Made by a program: the position numbers and the translations under genes. Below, piece by piece: positions 44,459 through 53,310 of a stretch of 64,000 bases of DNA; the stretch's first letter is position 1, and every line of letters starts with the position of its first letter. Below the pieces are notes generated by a model. It had not been told where the DNA came from, did no database searches, and worked only from the letters and a program-made list of their open reading frames with translations. This DNA comes from Rhizobium sp. CF122 (GTDB taxonomy: Bacteria; Pseudomonadota; Alphaproteobacteria; Rhizobiales; Rhizobiaceae). Where the stretch lies: positions 1 through 64,000 of the forward strand of contig NZ_AKKA01000083.1 of NCBI RefSeq assembly GCF_000282035.1, given 5' to 3'.

Positions 44459-45576
44459 CAGGCAGCCCTCTCCGCTTCGATGCGATCCAGCCAGAGCGAG
44501 AAGCCGACGGCCGGAATGCGGTCCTTGGCGCCAAGGAAGGTCATCAACTTATCGAAACGGCCGCCACCGGCGAGAACGGCCGACGTGCCCTGAACGCCAA
44601 TCTCGAAAACCAGACCGGTGTAGTAATCCAGCGGGCGCCCGAAGGCTGCGCGGTAATCGATCAGCGCGAGATCGACGCCGGCATTCGCCAACGCGGCGAC
44701 GCGACCGTCGAAGCGCGCAAGCGCGTTACCGAGCTTGAGGCCCGCGGCATCGGCAAAGCCAGCCAGCGCCGCCGAGGCATTGATCAGCGGCACATTCAGC
44801 GACAAGAATTCCTCGAGCACGCGGAAGGCCGCGTCATCGAGGCGCGTTTCGGAGAGGATGAGTTTCTCCTTCAAGCGACGCGCGATTTCCAGCGGCGAGC
44901 GGCTTGCATTCGTCGAATAGCCCGTCGCCTGCATCGTCGCATCGATATGCGCGACCAGTGCGGCTTCGTCGTCGGCGGCGATCAGATGCGCGATCTCGTT
45001 GCTCAGCCCGGTGACGAACTGAGGGCTGACAAGGCTCGCCAGCAGAGCTTCGAGCTGGCTCATGTTGCCGAAGGCGTGGATCAGCCGCTTCTGCCAGCCG
45101 AGCGGCAGGCCGAGCGCCTGCACGACCGCTTCGAAGACGGCCTGATCGCCGAGGGTGACCGCAAGGCGCTTACCCGGAACGACACGCTCCAAGACGCCGA
45201 TCGCATCGCCGATTGCCCGCGCGTCGGCAGCGGCGATATTGATGTCGCCGAGATCCTCGATCCCGGCCTGATAGAACTCGCTTCCGCCTTCGCGCCGCTG
45301 GCGGAAGACTTCGCCGAGATAGGAATAGCGCTTCGGCGTGCCGGTCGCGCTCTCGATGTGGCGTAGACAGACGGGAATCGTGAATTCGGGACGCAGGCAG
45401 AGGCTGGCACCTGTCTCGCTCTCGGTCATGAAGATGCGGCGGCGAAGATCCTCACCGGCGATATCGAGGAAGGGTTCGGCGGGCTGGATGACGGGTGTGT
45501 CCACCCTCTCCGTCTTTCGCGCCGCAAACTCTGAGAGGAGATCGCCGGAGAAGTCCGGCAGGTTGATCAGGGCCAT
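44458..45576 (-). CDS. hisZ: ATP phosphoribosyltransferase regulatory subunit
   Basis: 372 residues from the ATG at 45576 (MALINLPDFSGDLLS). It is a HisRS-like protein without aminoacylation: LRRRIFMTESETGASLCLRPEFTIPV, split here as the class II fold, and ALIDYRAAFGRPLDYYTGLVF. HisZ assembles with short HisG as a hetero-octamer. It begins 2 bp from the end of hisS and ends overlapping hisG, so the order is hisS, hisZ, hisG in one operon. Confidence 0.95.
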   Translation of the reverse strand: MALINLPDFSGDLLSEFAARKTERVDTPVIQPAEPFLDIAGEDLRRRIFMTESETGASLCLRPEFTIPVCLRHIESATGTPKRYSYLGEVFRQRREGGSEFYQAGIEDLGDINIAAADARAIGDAIGVLERVVPGKRLAVTLGDQAVFEAVVQALGLPLGWQKRLIHAFGNMSQLEALLASLVSPQFVTGLSNEIAHLIAADDEAALVAHIDATMQATGYSTNASRSPLEIARRLKEKLILSETRLDDAAFRVLEEFLSLNVPLINASAALAGFADAAGLKLGNALARFDGRVAALANAGVDLALIDYRAAFGRPLDYYTGLVFEIGVQGTSAVLAGGGRFDKLMTFLGAKDRIPAVGFSLWLDRIEAERAA

Positions 45577-45577
45577 C

Positions 45578-47059
45578 TCAGCCCGCCCTCTTCCGGTCTT
45601 CGGCCTGCGCCGCCAAAATTTCCTTGACCTTGGCGACCAGATCGCTTTCGGCAACAGTCTCCTGGGCGACGCGCGCCTCGCGCCAGCTGGCGTTGTCCTC
45701 GATCTCGCCCGACAGGCGCTTGCCCTCGATTAGGTCCTTGATCTGCACGACGCCCTCAGCGCGCTCGTCGCCGCCCTGAATGATGGCAACGGGGCAGCCG
45801 CGGCGGTCGGCATATTTCAGCTGGTTGCCGAATTTCTTCCAGTTGCCCTGATACATCTCGGCGCGGACGCCGGCCTTGCGCAGTTCCTGCGTCATGCGCT
45901 GGTAGCGGCCCATTACCTCGACATCGCCGTCCATGACGGTCACCAGAACAGGCTCGATGACGTCGGCCTGGCCGAGCTTTCCGAGGTTCTTCAGCGCCGT
46001 CATCAGGCGCGAGACGCCGATGGAAAAGCCGGTGGCCGGCACCGCCTGGCCCATGAAGCGGGACACAAGGCCGTCGTAGCGACCGCCGCCGCCGACGGAA
46101 CCGAAAACGACCTTTTCGCCCTTCTCGTTGGTCACGTCGAAACTCAATTCGGCCTCGTAGACCGGACCGGTGTAGTATTCGAGACCGCGGATGACAGATG
46201 GATCTATCCTGATACGATCCTCATCATAGCCGGCCGCTCTTACGAGCGCCTCTATCTTTTGCAGTTCGGCGTGGCCCGCAGCATAAAGATCGCTCGCCGG
46301 GCGGAAATCATCCCCTTTGAGATAGCCCAGGATAAACTCAATCTGATCTGCGGTCAGGCCAGCGCCCTTGGTAAAGTCACCTGACTCATCCTTACGGCCA
46401 CCACCCAGTAGCAGTCGCACGCCGTCGAAGCCGAACTTATCGAGCTTATCGATTGCGCGCAGCACGCCCAAACGCCGACCAGCATTCTGTTCGCCACCAA
46501 GGCCCGCTTCCTCCATGACGCCATCGATAACTTTGCGGTTGTTGACACGGACCACGTACTGCCCGGCTAGACCAAGCGCATCCATCGTGTCCGCCATCAT
46601 CATGCACATCTCGGCATCCGCCGAGACATCTGGTGCGCCGACGGTATCGGCGTCGAACTGCATGAACTGGCGGAAACGGCCCGGACCCGGCTTCTCGTTG
46701 CGGAAGACATAGCCGGCGCGATAGGTGCGGTACGGCAGCTGGATCTCGTTGAATTTCTCGGCGACAAGACGGGCGAGCGGCGCCGTCAGGTCGTAGCGCA
46801 AGGACATCCACTGCTCGTCGTCGTCCTGCAGCGAGAAGACGCCTTCGTTCGGTCGGTCGGCATCGGGCAAGAACTTGCCGAGCGCATCGGTATATTCGAA
46901 GAGCGGCGTTTCGACAGGATCGAAACCATAATGCTCATAGACTTCCCGGATCTTCGCGGTCATTTCGTTGACGGCACGAATGTCGGCTGCCGAACGATCG
47001 ACGAAGCCGCGTGGAAGTCTGGCCTTGAGCTTTTGTGGTTTCTTCTGCTTGTCGTTCAT
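45578..47059 (-). CDS. hisS: Histidine--tRNA ligase
   Basis: 493 residues from the ATG at 47059; the open frame extends further upstream but overlaps the divergent gene at 47198 and looks non-coding. Class II motifs are present: YDLTAPLARLVA (motif 2 region), YRAGYVFRNEKPGPGRFRQF, the HisRS signatures, and GGGGRYDGL with the nearby SIGVSRL. It charges tRNA-His. Immediately downstream are hisZ and hisG, linking translation and histidine synthesis. Confidence 0.97.
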   Translation of the reverse strand: MNDKQKKPQKLKARLPRGFVDRSAADIRAVNEMTAKIREVYEHYGFDPVETPLFEYTDALGKFLPDADRPNEGVFSLQDDDEQWMSLRYDLTAPLARLVAEKFNEIQLPYRTYRAGYVFRNEKPGPGRFRQFMQFDADTVGAPDVSADAEMCMMMADTMDALGLAGQYVVRVNNRKVIDGVMEEAGLGGEQNAGRRLGVLRAIDKLDKFGFDGVRLLLGGGRKDESGDFTKGAGLTADQIEFILGYLKGDDFRPASDLYAAGHAELQKIEALVRAAGYDEDRIRIDPSVIRGLEYYTGPVYEAELSFDVTNEKGEKVVFGSVGGGGRYDGLVSRFMGQAVPATGFSIGVSRLMTALKNLGKLGQADVIEPVLVTVMDGDVEVMGRYQRMTQELRKAGVRAEMYQGNWKKFGNQLKYADRRGCPVAIIQGGDERAEGVVQIKDLIEGKRLSGEIEDNASWREARVAQETVAESDLVAKVKEILAAQAEDRKRAG

Positions 47060-47197
47060 TTCCAAGGTATTCCGCTCGCTGTGACAGTGGCGGTTTCCTA
47101 GCGGAAAGGGCCGGATGCGGCAAGGGCGAAGGCCCTTGATCCGGAACACAGAATCAATTGAACGAGGGAGAATGGATCGAATGGCGGGAGCTACATC

Positions 47198-47953
47198 ATG
47201 ATCGCGGAGGCACTTCTCTACGCCGCGACCGTTCCGATGACGCTGAAGGCGCATCGCCGGTTCATCCGATACTCCGTCAATCTATGGTCCCGCGCCGGCC
47301 GCTGCAGCCGGCAATGGGAGGAGCACGAGGAGCGTAGCCGGAGCGCTGTAAGGAGCGCCATGGCGGGTTTGCGGCAGAGGCGGACGGTGGTCGTTTTGGG
47401 ATCCGGCCTGCTGCGTGATGTGCCGATAAAGGAGCTGGCCGAGACCTTTGACACCGTCGTGATCGTCGATCTCGTGCATCTTGCCTCGGTGCGCCTGTGG
47501 CTTCGGTTCAAGCGATACCGCAATGTTCGCCTGATCGAGCGTGACCTTTCGGGTTCTGACGAGCTTGCCGGGGGTAAACAGCCGGAGCCGCTCGCCTTTC
47601 TGAGGACCGTCCCGTATCTCGATTTCGTCATCTCGGCCAATCTCCTCTCCCAGATCGGTCGTGGCGCAAAACGCTACGAGGCGGAAGAGAAAGGCGCCAT
47701 GCCCTCCGATACCGTCACGCGACTGATCGAGGCACACCGTTCTGGGCTGGAGGCAGCGCCCTGCAAGACCTGCCTGATTACCGATGTCTGCTATGCGGTC
47801 ATCGACCGCAGCGGGAAGCTTCATGAGGAGGCTGACCTGCTGCACGGCGTGTCGCTGTCATCGGTTCAAGCCAACTGGACATGGCCCGTGGCGCCACTCG
47901 GCGAGGAGAGCGCCGACTATCAGATCGTGCATAAGGTCGTTGCCGCCTATTGA
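47198..47953 (+). CDS. Conserved protein with a methyltransferase-like Rossmann core, function unknown
   Basis: 251 residues. After a basic N-terminal helix the sequence RTVVVLGSGLLRDVPIKEL, then DTVVIVDLVHLASVRLW, resembles SAM-binding motifs I and II (glycine loop and acidic residue ending a strand). Near the C-terminus is a CKTCLITDVCYAVID segment with three cysteines. No further catalytic residue can be named. GGGAG is well placed before the ATG at 47198. The promoter region is shared with the divergent hisS. Confidence 0.7.
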   Translation: MIAEALLYAATVPMTLKAHRRFIRYSVNLWSRAGRCSRQWEEHEERSRSAVRSAMAGLRQRRTVVVLGSGLLRDVPIKELAETFDTVVIVDLVHLASVRLWLRFKRYRNVRLIERDLSGSDELAGGKQPEPLAFLRTVPYLDFVISANLLSQIGRGAKRYEAEEKGAMPSDTVTRLIEAHRSGLEAAPCKTCLITDVCYAVIDRSGKLHEEADLLHGVSLSSVQANWTWPVAPLGEESADYQIVHKVVAAY

Positions 47954-48088
47954 GGCTCGTCTCTTCCGAGCCCGAATCTCGTTCAGGATGAGGTAGTCAG
48001 TTCGAGCCGCGCCGAGGTGTCCTCAGTTGACAAATGGCGGACAGCCCATAGTCTGCGTGTACGCCTTTGAAATCGCAACCGTTCGAAG

Positions 48089-48988
48089 ATGAGGATCATG
48101 CCTATGGCAAAGTGCATGAGACGGCTTCTAGTAGCGAATCTTGCCCTTTGCCTTTCGGCTTTCGCGGCAGCCGCTGCGACGCTCGACACGATCACTGAGC
48201 GCAACAGCGTGCGCATCGGCTACATCGCCGACGAGGCGCCCTTCTCCTCCAGCAAGCCGGGCATTAATCCGACGGGATATGCTATCGACCTCTGTGGCAA
48301 GATCGCCGATGAACTAGAACGTCAAGTTCCGCAACTGAAGCGCGAATACATAGAGATGACCCTCGCCAACGGCTTCGATGCGGTGAAGAATGGAGAGGTC
48401 GATCTGCTTTGCGGTGCGATCACCGTCACTTTGAAGAGGCGGGAAATCGTCGACTTCTCACAGCCCATCTTCCTGACCGGGGCGACTGCGCTGCTCCGCA
48501 AAGATTCGCCCAACTACCTGCAGACTCTTTTTCTCGACAAGCCCGCTGTTCGCTCCGTTAGCCAGAGTGTCGCATCCACGCGCGTAATCGGCGTGCGTGC
48601 AAGCACGACAACGGGAGCGACGCTGCGCGAGGCGCTGGCAACCCAGGTGTCGAAGACGAGGCTTGCCGATTTCGAGACGCACGAGGACGGGCTTACGGCG
48701 CTGGAGGATCACAAGATCGATGCCTATATCGCCGATCAGGTGCTGCTCATCAGCCTGGCCAAGCGGGCGCGCGATCCGTCCTCGCTCGAGATCGGCGATC
48801 GGCTGTTTACGCACGAACCCTATGCGATAGCGCTACGTCGCGACGACGCCAACTTCCGCCTGCTGGCCGATCGTGCACTGACGTATTTCTATCTGTCGGA
48901 CGATTTTCTGCCGCTGCTGGAAACCTATTTCGGAGCGGAGGCGCCGATGCTGCACACGCAAATCATTATGGAGCATGTGCCCTATTGA
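48089..48988 (+). CDS. Periplasmic solute-binding protein, amino-acid family 3
   Basis: 299 residues; ATGs at 48089, 48098 and 48104 are all in frame. A signal peptide (RRLLVANLALCLSAFAAAAA) is followed by the SBP_bac_3 fold: TITERNSVRIGYIADEAPFS, GYAIDLCGKIADEL and NGEVDLLCGAITVTLKRREIVDFSQP. These bind amino acids or related solutes for an ABC importer. No permease or ATPase gene is adjacent, so it is an orphan receptor here. A CDLx pattern is absent, but LLCG places a cysteine in the ligand region. Confidence 0.85.
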   Translation: MRIMPMAKCMRRLLVANLALCLSAFAAAAATLDTITERNSVRIGYIADEAPFSSSKPGINPTGYAIDLCGKIADELERQVPQLKREYIEMTLANGFDAVKNGEVDLLCGAITVTLKRREIVDFSQPIFLTGATALLRKDSPNYLQTLFLDKPAVRSVSQSVASTRVIGVRASTTTGATLREALATQVSKTRLADFETHEDGLTALEDHKIDAYIADQVLLISLAKRARDPSSLEIGDRLFTHEPYAIALRRDDANFRLLADRALTYFYLSDDFLPLLETYFGAEAPMLHTQIIMEHVPY

Positions 48989-49144
48989 TATTGACCAGAT
49001 CAAGTCAAAGTCGCTGGGCGGCCTGCACCGTAATCTCGCGATATGCATCCGCTACGGGTTTAATGCTGCAACCGCGCTGGTAGCGCCTGCCAAATCCGCA
49101 AAAAGCACCTTGGCTTCTTCGTGTCGTGTTCCTATTTTGACGGC

Positions 49145-49510
49145 ATGCGCTTTCTTGCAATCATAGCGATGGTGTTCGCCTGGCTTGCTTACGGCACCAT
49201 GTCCGCCTGGGCTGGCTGTCCGACATGCCTGTCCATGCAAACCGTCGCTTCGAATGCCAGCGTCGAGCATCAGCACATGAGCGGGATGGATATGGGCGAG
49301 AAAGCCAAATCGCCGGCGCCACAACAGGATCCCTGCTCAGCCAGCGGCATGGTGCACATGCCTTTCTGCTCGGCCTGTCTTGTCGTGCCGCCGTCGATGA
49401 CTTTCGCTGCAACCGGCAAGCAAGTATTTTCCTATCCTGCTCCCGGACCCGCTCATGCCATGCGGGATGCGCGACCTGCGCCGCTGGCGCCGCCTCCCCG
49501 GCTCATCTGA
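49145..49510 (+). CDS. Exported Met/His/Cys-rich protein, probable metal-related
   Basis: 121 residues from the ATG at 49145 (MRFLAIIAMVFAWLAYG). The signal peptide ends near AWA, then comes CPTC, a HQHMSGMDMG segment rich in metal-binding residues, MVHMPFCSACL with another CxxC, and a proline-rich end (APLAPPPR). The layout resembles small copper-associated exported proteins (DUF2946-like). It lies 71 bp before the DUF305 gene, so both may handle copper. The metal is inferred, not shown. Confidence 0.65.
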   Translation: MRFLAIIAMVFAWLAYGTMSAWAGCPTCLSMQTVASNASVEHQHMSGMDMGEKAKSPAPQQDPCSASGMVHMPFCSACLVVPPSMTFAATGKQVFSYPAPGPAHAMRDARPAPLAPPPRLI

Positions 49511-49581
49511 CAGGCTTTCATGGACCGCTGCGGTTTCGACCGCGCATTGAATTCCAGTATCAGACAGAGGAAGGAAATCCC

Positions 49582-49941
49582 ATGTCTCTGAAAGTTATCG
49601 TCATCGCCACGGCTCTTGCACTCTCGGCCACGTTCGCCGCCGCCGAGGACATGCAAATGGACATGAGCAAGCCGATGGGCGACCACAGCGCAGCAAGCCA
49701 TGCTTTTGCTGAAGCCAACTCCAAGATGCACAAGGATATGGCGATCACCTATAGCGGTGATGAAGATGTCGATTTTGTCCGCGGTATGATTCCGCATCAT
49801 CAGGGCGCGATCGACATGGCGAAGATCGAGCTGAAGTACGGCAAGGATCCGGAAATTCGCAAGCTCGCCGAAGCGGTGATCAAGGCCCAGGAGGCGGAGA
49901 TCGCCGACATGCAGGCCTGGCTCAAGGCACAAGGCAAGTAA
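49582..49941 (+). CDS. DUF305-family exported protein
   Basis: 119 residues from the ATG at 49582, with AGAGGAAGG upstream. A signal peptide (KVIVIATALALSATFAAA) is followed by MQMDMSKPMGDHSAASH and the DUF305 core FVRGMIPHHQGAIDMAKIEL, with the paired histidines typical of the family. DUF305 proteins (such as CopM) bind copper or silver in the periplasm. It follows the Met/His-rich gene, and the pair forms a likely metal-handling unit with no efflux pump nearby. Confidence 0.85.
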   Translation: MSLKVIVIATALALSATFAAAEDMQMDMSKPMGDHSAASHAFAEANSKMHKDMAITYSGDEDVDFVRGMIPHHQGAIDMAKIELKYGKDPEIRKLAEAVIKAQEAEIADMQAWLKAQGK

Positions 49942-49948
49942 TCGCAAA

Positions 49949-49977
49949 GGACGCCGGGGTATAAAGCTCCGGCGTCC
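49949..49977. terminator. Hairpin between convergent DUF305 and aldo/keto reductase genes
   Basis: GGACGCCGG and CCGGCGTCC form a perfect nine-base-pair stem with an 11-base loop, 8 bp after the DUF305 stop. A strong T-run is lacking on both sides, so it may be a weak or factor-helped terminator. Confidence 0.55.
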
Positions 49978-49994
49978 GCTTCACTAGACTTCGA

Positions 49995-51044
49995 TCAGGC
50001 TCTTGGTTCAAATGGTTCCGGTCGGCGACCGGCTCCCTGTCGCGCAAGCATCCAGCCCGGATATTCAGGCGCGAGTTCGCTGACGTCATCCAGTTTCTTC
50101 AGGTCGCCGGCATCGAGTTTCAAATTGACGGCCGCCAGGTTCTGGTCGAGCTGCTCGACGCGCTTGGCCCCGATGATGACAGTCGTCACGAAAGGCTTGG
50201 CGAGGATATAGGCAAGCGCCACGGTCGCGACGCTCGTGCCGTGCTTCTCGGCGATCTCGCGCATGACGGCAACGCAGGCCCAGGCGCGATCCTTGTCTAC
50301 CGGCGGGAAGTCGAACGAGGCGCGGCGCCCTTCCCCATTGCCTGGGGCTCCCGGCCCATACTTGCCGGAGAGGAGGCCACCAGCCAGCGGCGACCAGACC
50401 ATCAGCCCGAGCTTCTCTTCCTGCATCATTGGCACGATCTCACGTTCCAGATCGCGCCCGGCGATCGAATAGTAGGCCTGTACCGTCTCGAAGCGCGCGA
50501 AGCCGCGGCGTTCGGAGATGCCGAGCGCCTTGGCGATGCGCCATGCCTGCCAGTTGGAGACGCCGACATAGCGCACCAGACCGCGAGACACGAGATCGTC
50601 CAAGGCGCGCAGCGTCTCGTCGATCGGCGTGGCCGTATCGGTGGCGTGGATCTGATAGAGATCGATATGATCGGTCTGCAGGCGCTTCAGGCTCGCCTCG
50701 ACCGAATCCATGATGTGGCCACGTGAGGCGCCGCGGTCGTTTGGCTTGTCGCCCATGACGCCGTAGACCTTCGTGGCGATGACCACGTCCTTGCGAGGAA
50801 CGCCCAGGTTCTTCAGGGCCTGGCCGAGCAGCTTCTCGGATTCGCCGAAGGAATAGACGTCGGCCGTGTCAATGAAATTCACGCCAGCGGCAAGCGACCT
50901 TTCGACGATCTGGTCAGCCGCCTTCTGATCAACATCAGCAATGGACCCCCAGATATTGCCCTCGCCGGCGGCTCCAAAGGTCATGGTGCCGAGGCAGATT
51001 TCGGAGACGAATAGTCCCGTATTTCCAAGTTGATTGTAACGCAT
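49995..51044 (-). CDS. Aldo/keto reductase
   Basis: 349 residues from the ATG at 51044 (MRYNQLGNTGLFVSEICLGT); upstream ATG has no better site. The TIM-barrel reductase motifs are FIDTADVYSFGESEKLLG (catalytic Asp and Tyr), VVIATKVYG (Lys) and DLYQIHATD (His). NADPH binding is indicated by TTVIIGAKRVEQLDQNL near the C-terminus. Substrate is not determined by sequence. It resembles the YajO/YghZ group. Confidence 0.9.
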   Translation of the reverse strand: MRYNQLGNTGLFVSEICLGTMTFGAAGEGNIWGSIADVDQKAADQIVERSLAAGVNFIDTADVYSFGESEKLLGQALKNLGVPRKDVVIATKVYGVMGDKPNDRGASRGHIMDSVEASLKRLQTDHIDLYQIHATDTATPIDETLRALDDLVSRGLVRYVGVSNWQAWRIAKALGISERRGFARFETVQAYYSIAGRDLEREIVPMMQEEKLGLMVWSPLAGGLLSGKYGPGAPGNGEGRRASFDFPPVDKDRAWACVAVMREIAEKHGTSVATVALAYILAKPFVTTVIIGAKRVEQLDQNLAAVNLKLDAGDLKKLDDVSELAPEYPGWMLARQGAGRRPEPFEPRA

Positions 51045-51282
51045 GGTCGAAGATTTCCTTGTGTCGACCGCGGGCACTGCCCACGGACAGATGAATTCAT
51101 TTTTTGGTTATTGGCCTGCGCATGACGGGAACAGCCGGAATACGGCTGCGCGGGAGGCACTATCGATGTAAGGCGAGACAGCGGCATTTCAACATGCCGT
51201 GTACTCGCCTCACGGCTTTGCGATCCCCTTGTTTCGCGTCAGTCTTTCAATAGATTCCAACCAGATCACTCGGAGATGGGCG

Positions 51283-51987
51283 ATGACGACTCGCGCGCTG
51301 ACAACCATCGGCTTCGATGCCGACGACACGCTCTGGCAGAATGAGCAATACTACCGGCTGACCGAGGCGCACTTCACCGAGTTGCTGGCCGATTATGCAG
51401 ACGGCCCGAGGATCTCGGAGCGCTTGCTGGAGGCAGAGAAGCGCAATCTCCGCCACTACGGCTTCGGCATCAAGGGATTTACCCTGTCGATGATCGAGAC
51501 GGCGATCGAAGTCACCGAAGGCAAGGTGCCTGCCAGCGTCATTGCCGGCATCCTCGACACCGGCCGCGACCTGCTTTCCCACCCGGTCGAGACCCTGCCA
51601 CACGTACAGGAGACGCTCGCGGCGCTCTCGGAGAATTATCTGCTGGTAATGATCACCAAGGGCGACCTGTTCGATCAGGAGCGCAAGCTGGCGCAATCCG
51701 GGCTCGGCGACTTCTTTCACGCCGTTGAGATTGTTTCCGACAAAACCGCCGTGACGTATCGGCGGATCTTCTCCAAGGTCGGCGGCGGCCCGGAACGGGC
51801 CATGATGGTCGGCAACTCGCTGAAATCAGACATTGTCCCGGCAATCGCCGCCGGCAGCTACGGTGTCTTCGTGCCACACGAGCTCACCTGGGTGATCGAG
51901 CATGTCGAGGAACCGAAGGACGCACCGCGCTTTCGCAAGATCGAACATCTCGGCGAACTGCGTGGGCTGATCGAAGGTCTTGGCTAA
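51283..51987 (+). CDS. HAD-superfamily hydrolase
   Basis: 234 residues from the ATG at 51283, preceded by GGAG at 8 nt; the in-frame codons back to 51199 are probably non-coding. Motif I is IGFDADDTLWQN, motif II is MITKGD, motif III is around VSDKTAVTY and motif IV is MMVGNSLKSDIVPA. A helical cap sits between. The substrate is unknown; related proteins act on sugar phosphates or nucleotides. No operon partner is seen, the downstream gene runs in the opposite direction. Confidence 0.85.
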   Translation: MTTRALTTIGFDADDTLWQNEQYYRLTEAHFTELLADYADGPRISERLLEAEKRNLRHYGFGIKGFTLSMIETAIEVTEGKVPASVIAGILDTGRDLLSHPVETLPHVQETLAALSENYLLVMITKGDLFDQERKLAQSGLGDFFHAVEIVSDKTAVTYRRIFSKVGGGPERAMMVGNSLKSDIVPAIAAGSYGVFVPHELTWVIEHVEEPKDAPRFRKIEHLGELRGLIEGLG

Positions 51988-51995
51988 ACCCGTTG

Positions 51996-52475
51996 TCACT
52001 GCCTTGAGGGAAAGAGTGGCGACGGCGATTGCTTCTCGGCCGGAGCGGTTGGTTGCGGCGCTGTCGCCTGAGGCTCGACGAGAATGCTGTAGGGTGCGCC
52101 AAGGCCGCGGCGCGGCGATACCTTGGAATAGTAAGGCCGCAGCAGCCAGGTGGTGTTGTCCTTCACGGTGATATTGTAGCTGCTGCCATCCTCGTCGGTA
52201 CCGAAGATTGCCTCCTCATCGGGCGTTGCGAGATCGAATATCGAGAGGAAGGCAAACTTGCTCTTCGTCGAGAAGCTGACCTTCACATGCTGGCCCGCCT
52301 TGACCGGAAGCGTGTAGACGCGCCCGTTGCCGAACTTCGTCCAGCCCTTGAGCTCCATGGTTGCGGCCGGAAACTGTAGCTTTTCCAGTCGCTCGCCAGG
52401 CTGCAGCTCCGGTGACTGGGCGAATGCCATGGACGCTACCAGGCAGAAGGCGACGGTTGCCGCGAGCGCCTTCAT
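51996..52475 (-). CDS. Exported protein of unknown function
   Basis: 159 residues from the ATG at 52475, which overlaps the upstream tag stop (ATGA). A signal peptide (KALAATVAFCLVASMAFA) is followed by a beta-rich domain with NGRVYTLPVKAGQHVKVSFS, then AFLSIFDLATPDEEAIFG and a proline/glutamine-rich end. The middle resembles PPC-like or pre-peptidase-type beta domains by layout only. It appears cotranscribed and translationally coupled with tag, although a link in function is not apparent. Confidence 0.7.
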   Translation of the reverse strand: MKALAATVAFCLVASMAFAQSPELQPGERLEKLQFPAATMELKGWTKFGNGRVYTLPVKAGQHVKVSFSTKSKFAFLSIFDLATPDEEAIFGTDEDGSSYNITVKDNTTWLLRPYYSKVSPRRGLGAPYSILVEPQATAPQPTAPAEKQSPSPLFPSRQ

Positions 52476-53101
52476 GGGCGCACCAGCGCATCGCGCATCG
52501 CCTCTACCTCGACGCGGCAGAAACAACCTTCAACATGATCGTTGACGAGACCCATTGCCTGCATGAAGGCATAAACTGTGGTCGGGCCGACAAACGTCCA
52601 CCCGCGTTTCTTCAGATTCTTGGAAATGACGACCGATGTCGGCGTTGTCGGGTTGGCCATAACAGCGGCACGGTCGACCACCTTCGGCCGCTCGTTGTGA
52701 CCGGGTTCAAAGCTCCAGAAATAGCGGCCAAGCGAGCCGAACTCCTGCTGCAATTCAATCGCACGTCGGGCATTGTTGATCGTCGAAACGATCTTGCCGC
52801 GATGGCGCACGATGCCGGGATCGGCAAGGCAGCGCTCGATATCGCTGTCGTCGAAAAGCGCAACCTTCTCGAAATCGAAGCCGGCGAAGGCAGCGCGGAA
52901 ATTGTCGCGCTTGCGCAGGATGGTGAGCCAGGACAAGCCGGACTGGAACCCCTCCAGGCAGATCTTCTCGAAGAGGCGGGTATCATCCGTTACCGGGCGT
53001 CCCCATTCCTCATCGTGATATCTGAGATAATCCGGGAGGTTGGCATGCCAGTGACAGCGGCTCTTGCCGTCTTCGCCGATAATAATGCCCGTATCGCTCA
53101 T
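52472..53101 (-). CDS. tag: DNA-3-methyladenine glycosylase I
   Basis: 209 residues from the ATG at 53101. It has RCHWHANLPDYLRYHDEEWG, FEKICLEGFQSGLSWLTIL and PGIVRHRGKIVSTINNA, and near the end NLKKRGWTFVGPTTVYAFMQAMG, all Tag signatures, with the catalytic glutamate in EGFQ and the zinc-ligand cysteine and histidine residues near the two ends. It removes 3-methyladenine from alkylated DNA. The stop codon overlaps the start of the next gene by four bases. Confidence 0.93.
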   Translation of the reverse strand: MSDTGIIIGEDGKSRCHWHANLPDYLRYHDEEWGRPVTDDTRLFEKICLEGFQSGLSWLTILRKRDNFRAAFAGFDFEKVALFDDSDIERCLADPGIVRHRGKIVSTINNARRAIELQQEFGSLGRYFWSFEPGHNERPKVVDRAAVMANPTTPTSVVISKNLKKRGWTFVGPTTVYAFMQAMGLVNDHVEGCFCRVEVEAMRDALVRP

Positions 53102-53310
53102 GATCCCGCTTCGCTTTCGTGCTGCGAATCCGGCTTTACCATTTGCAAACTCTGTTTCCAAACCGAACGATAACCCTGACGAAAAGTTTATCTCGCGCTT
53201 CAGACTTGAATGAACTCAAATTTACTATTCGCTGGCGGGAACGATGGCAGCGTGAAGGCAGGCGGCCGCTGCCGTCCGCGCATTTCGGCCATTTGTAGAG
53301 AGTCCGTCCG

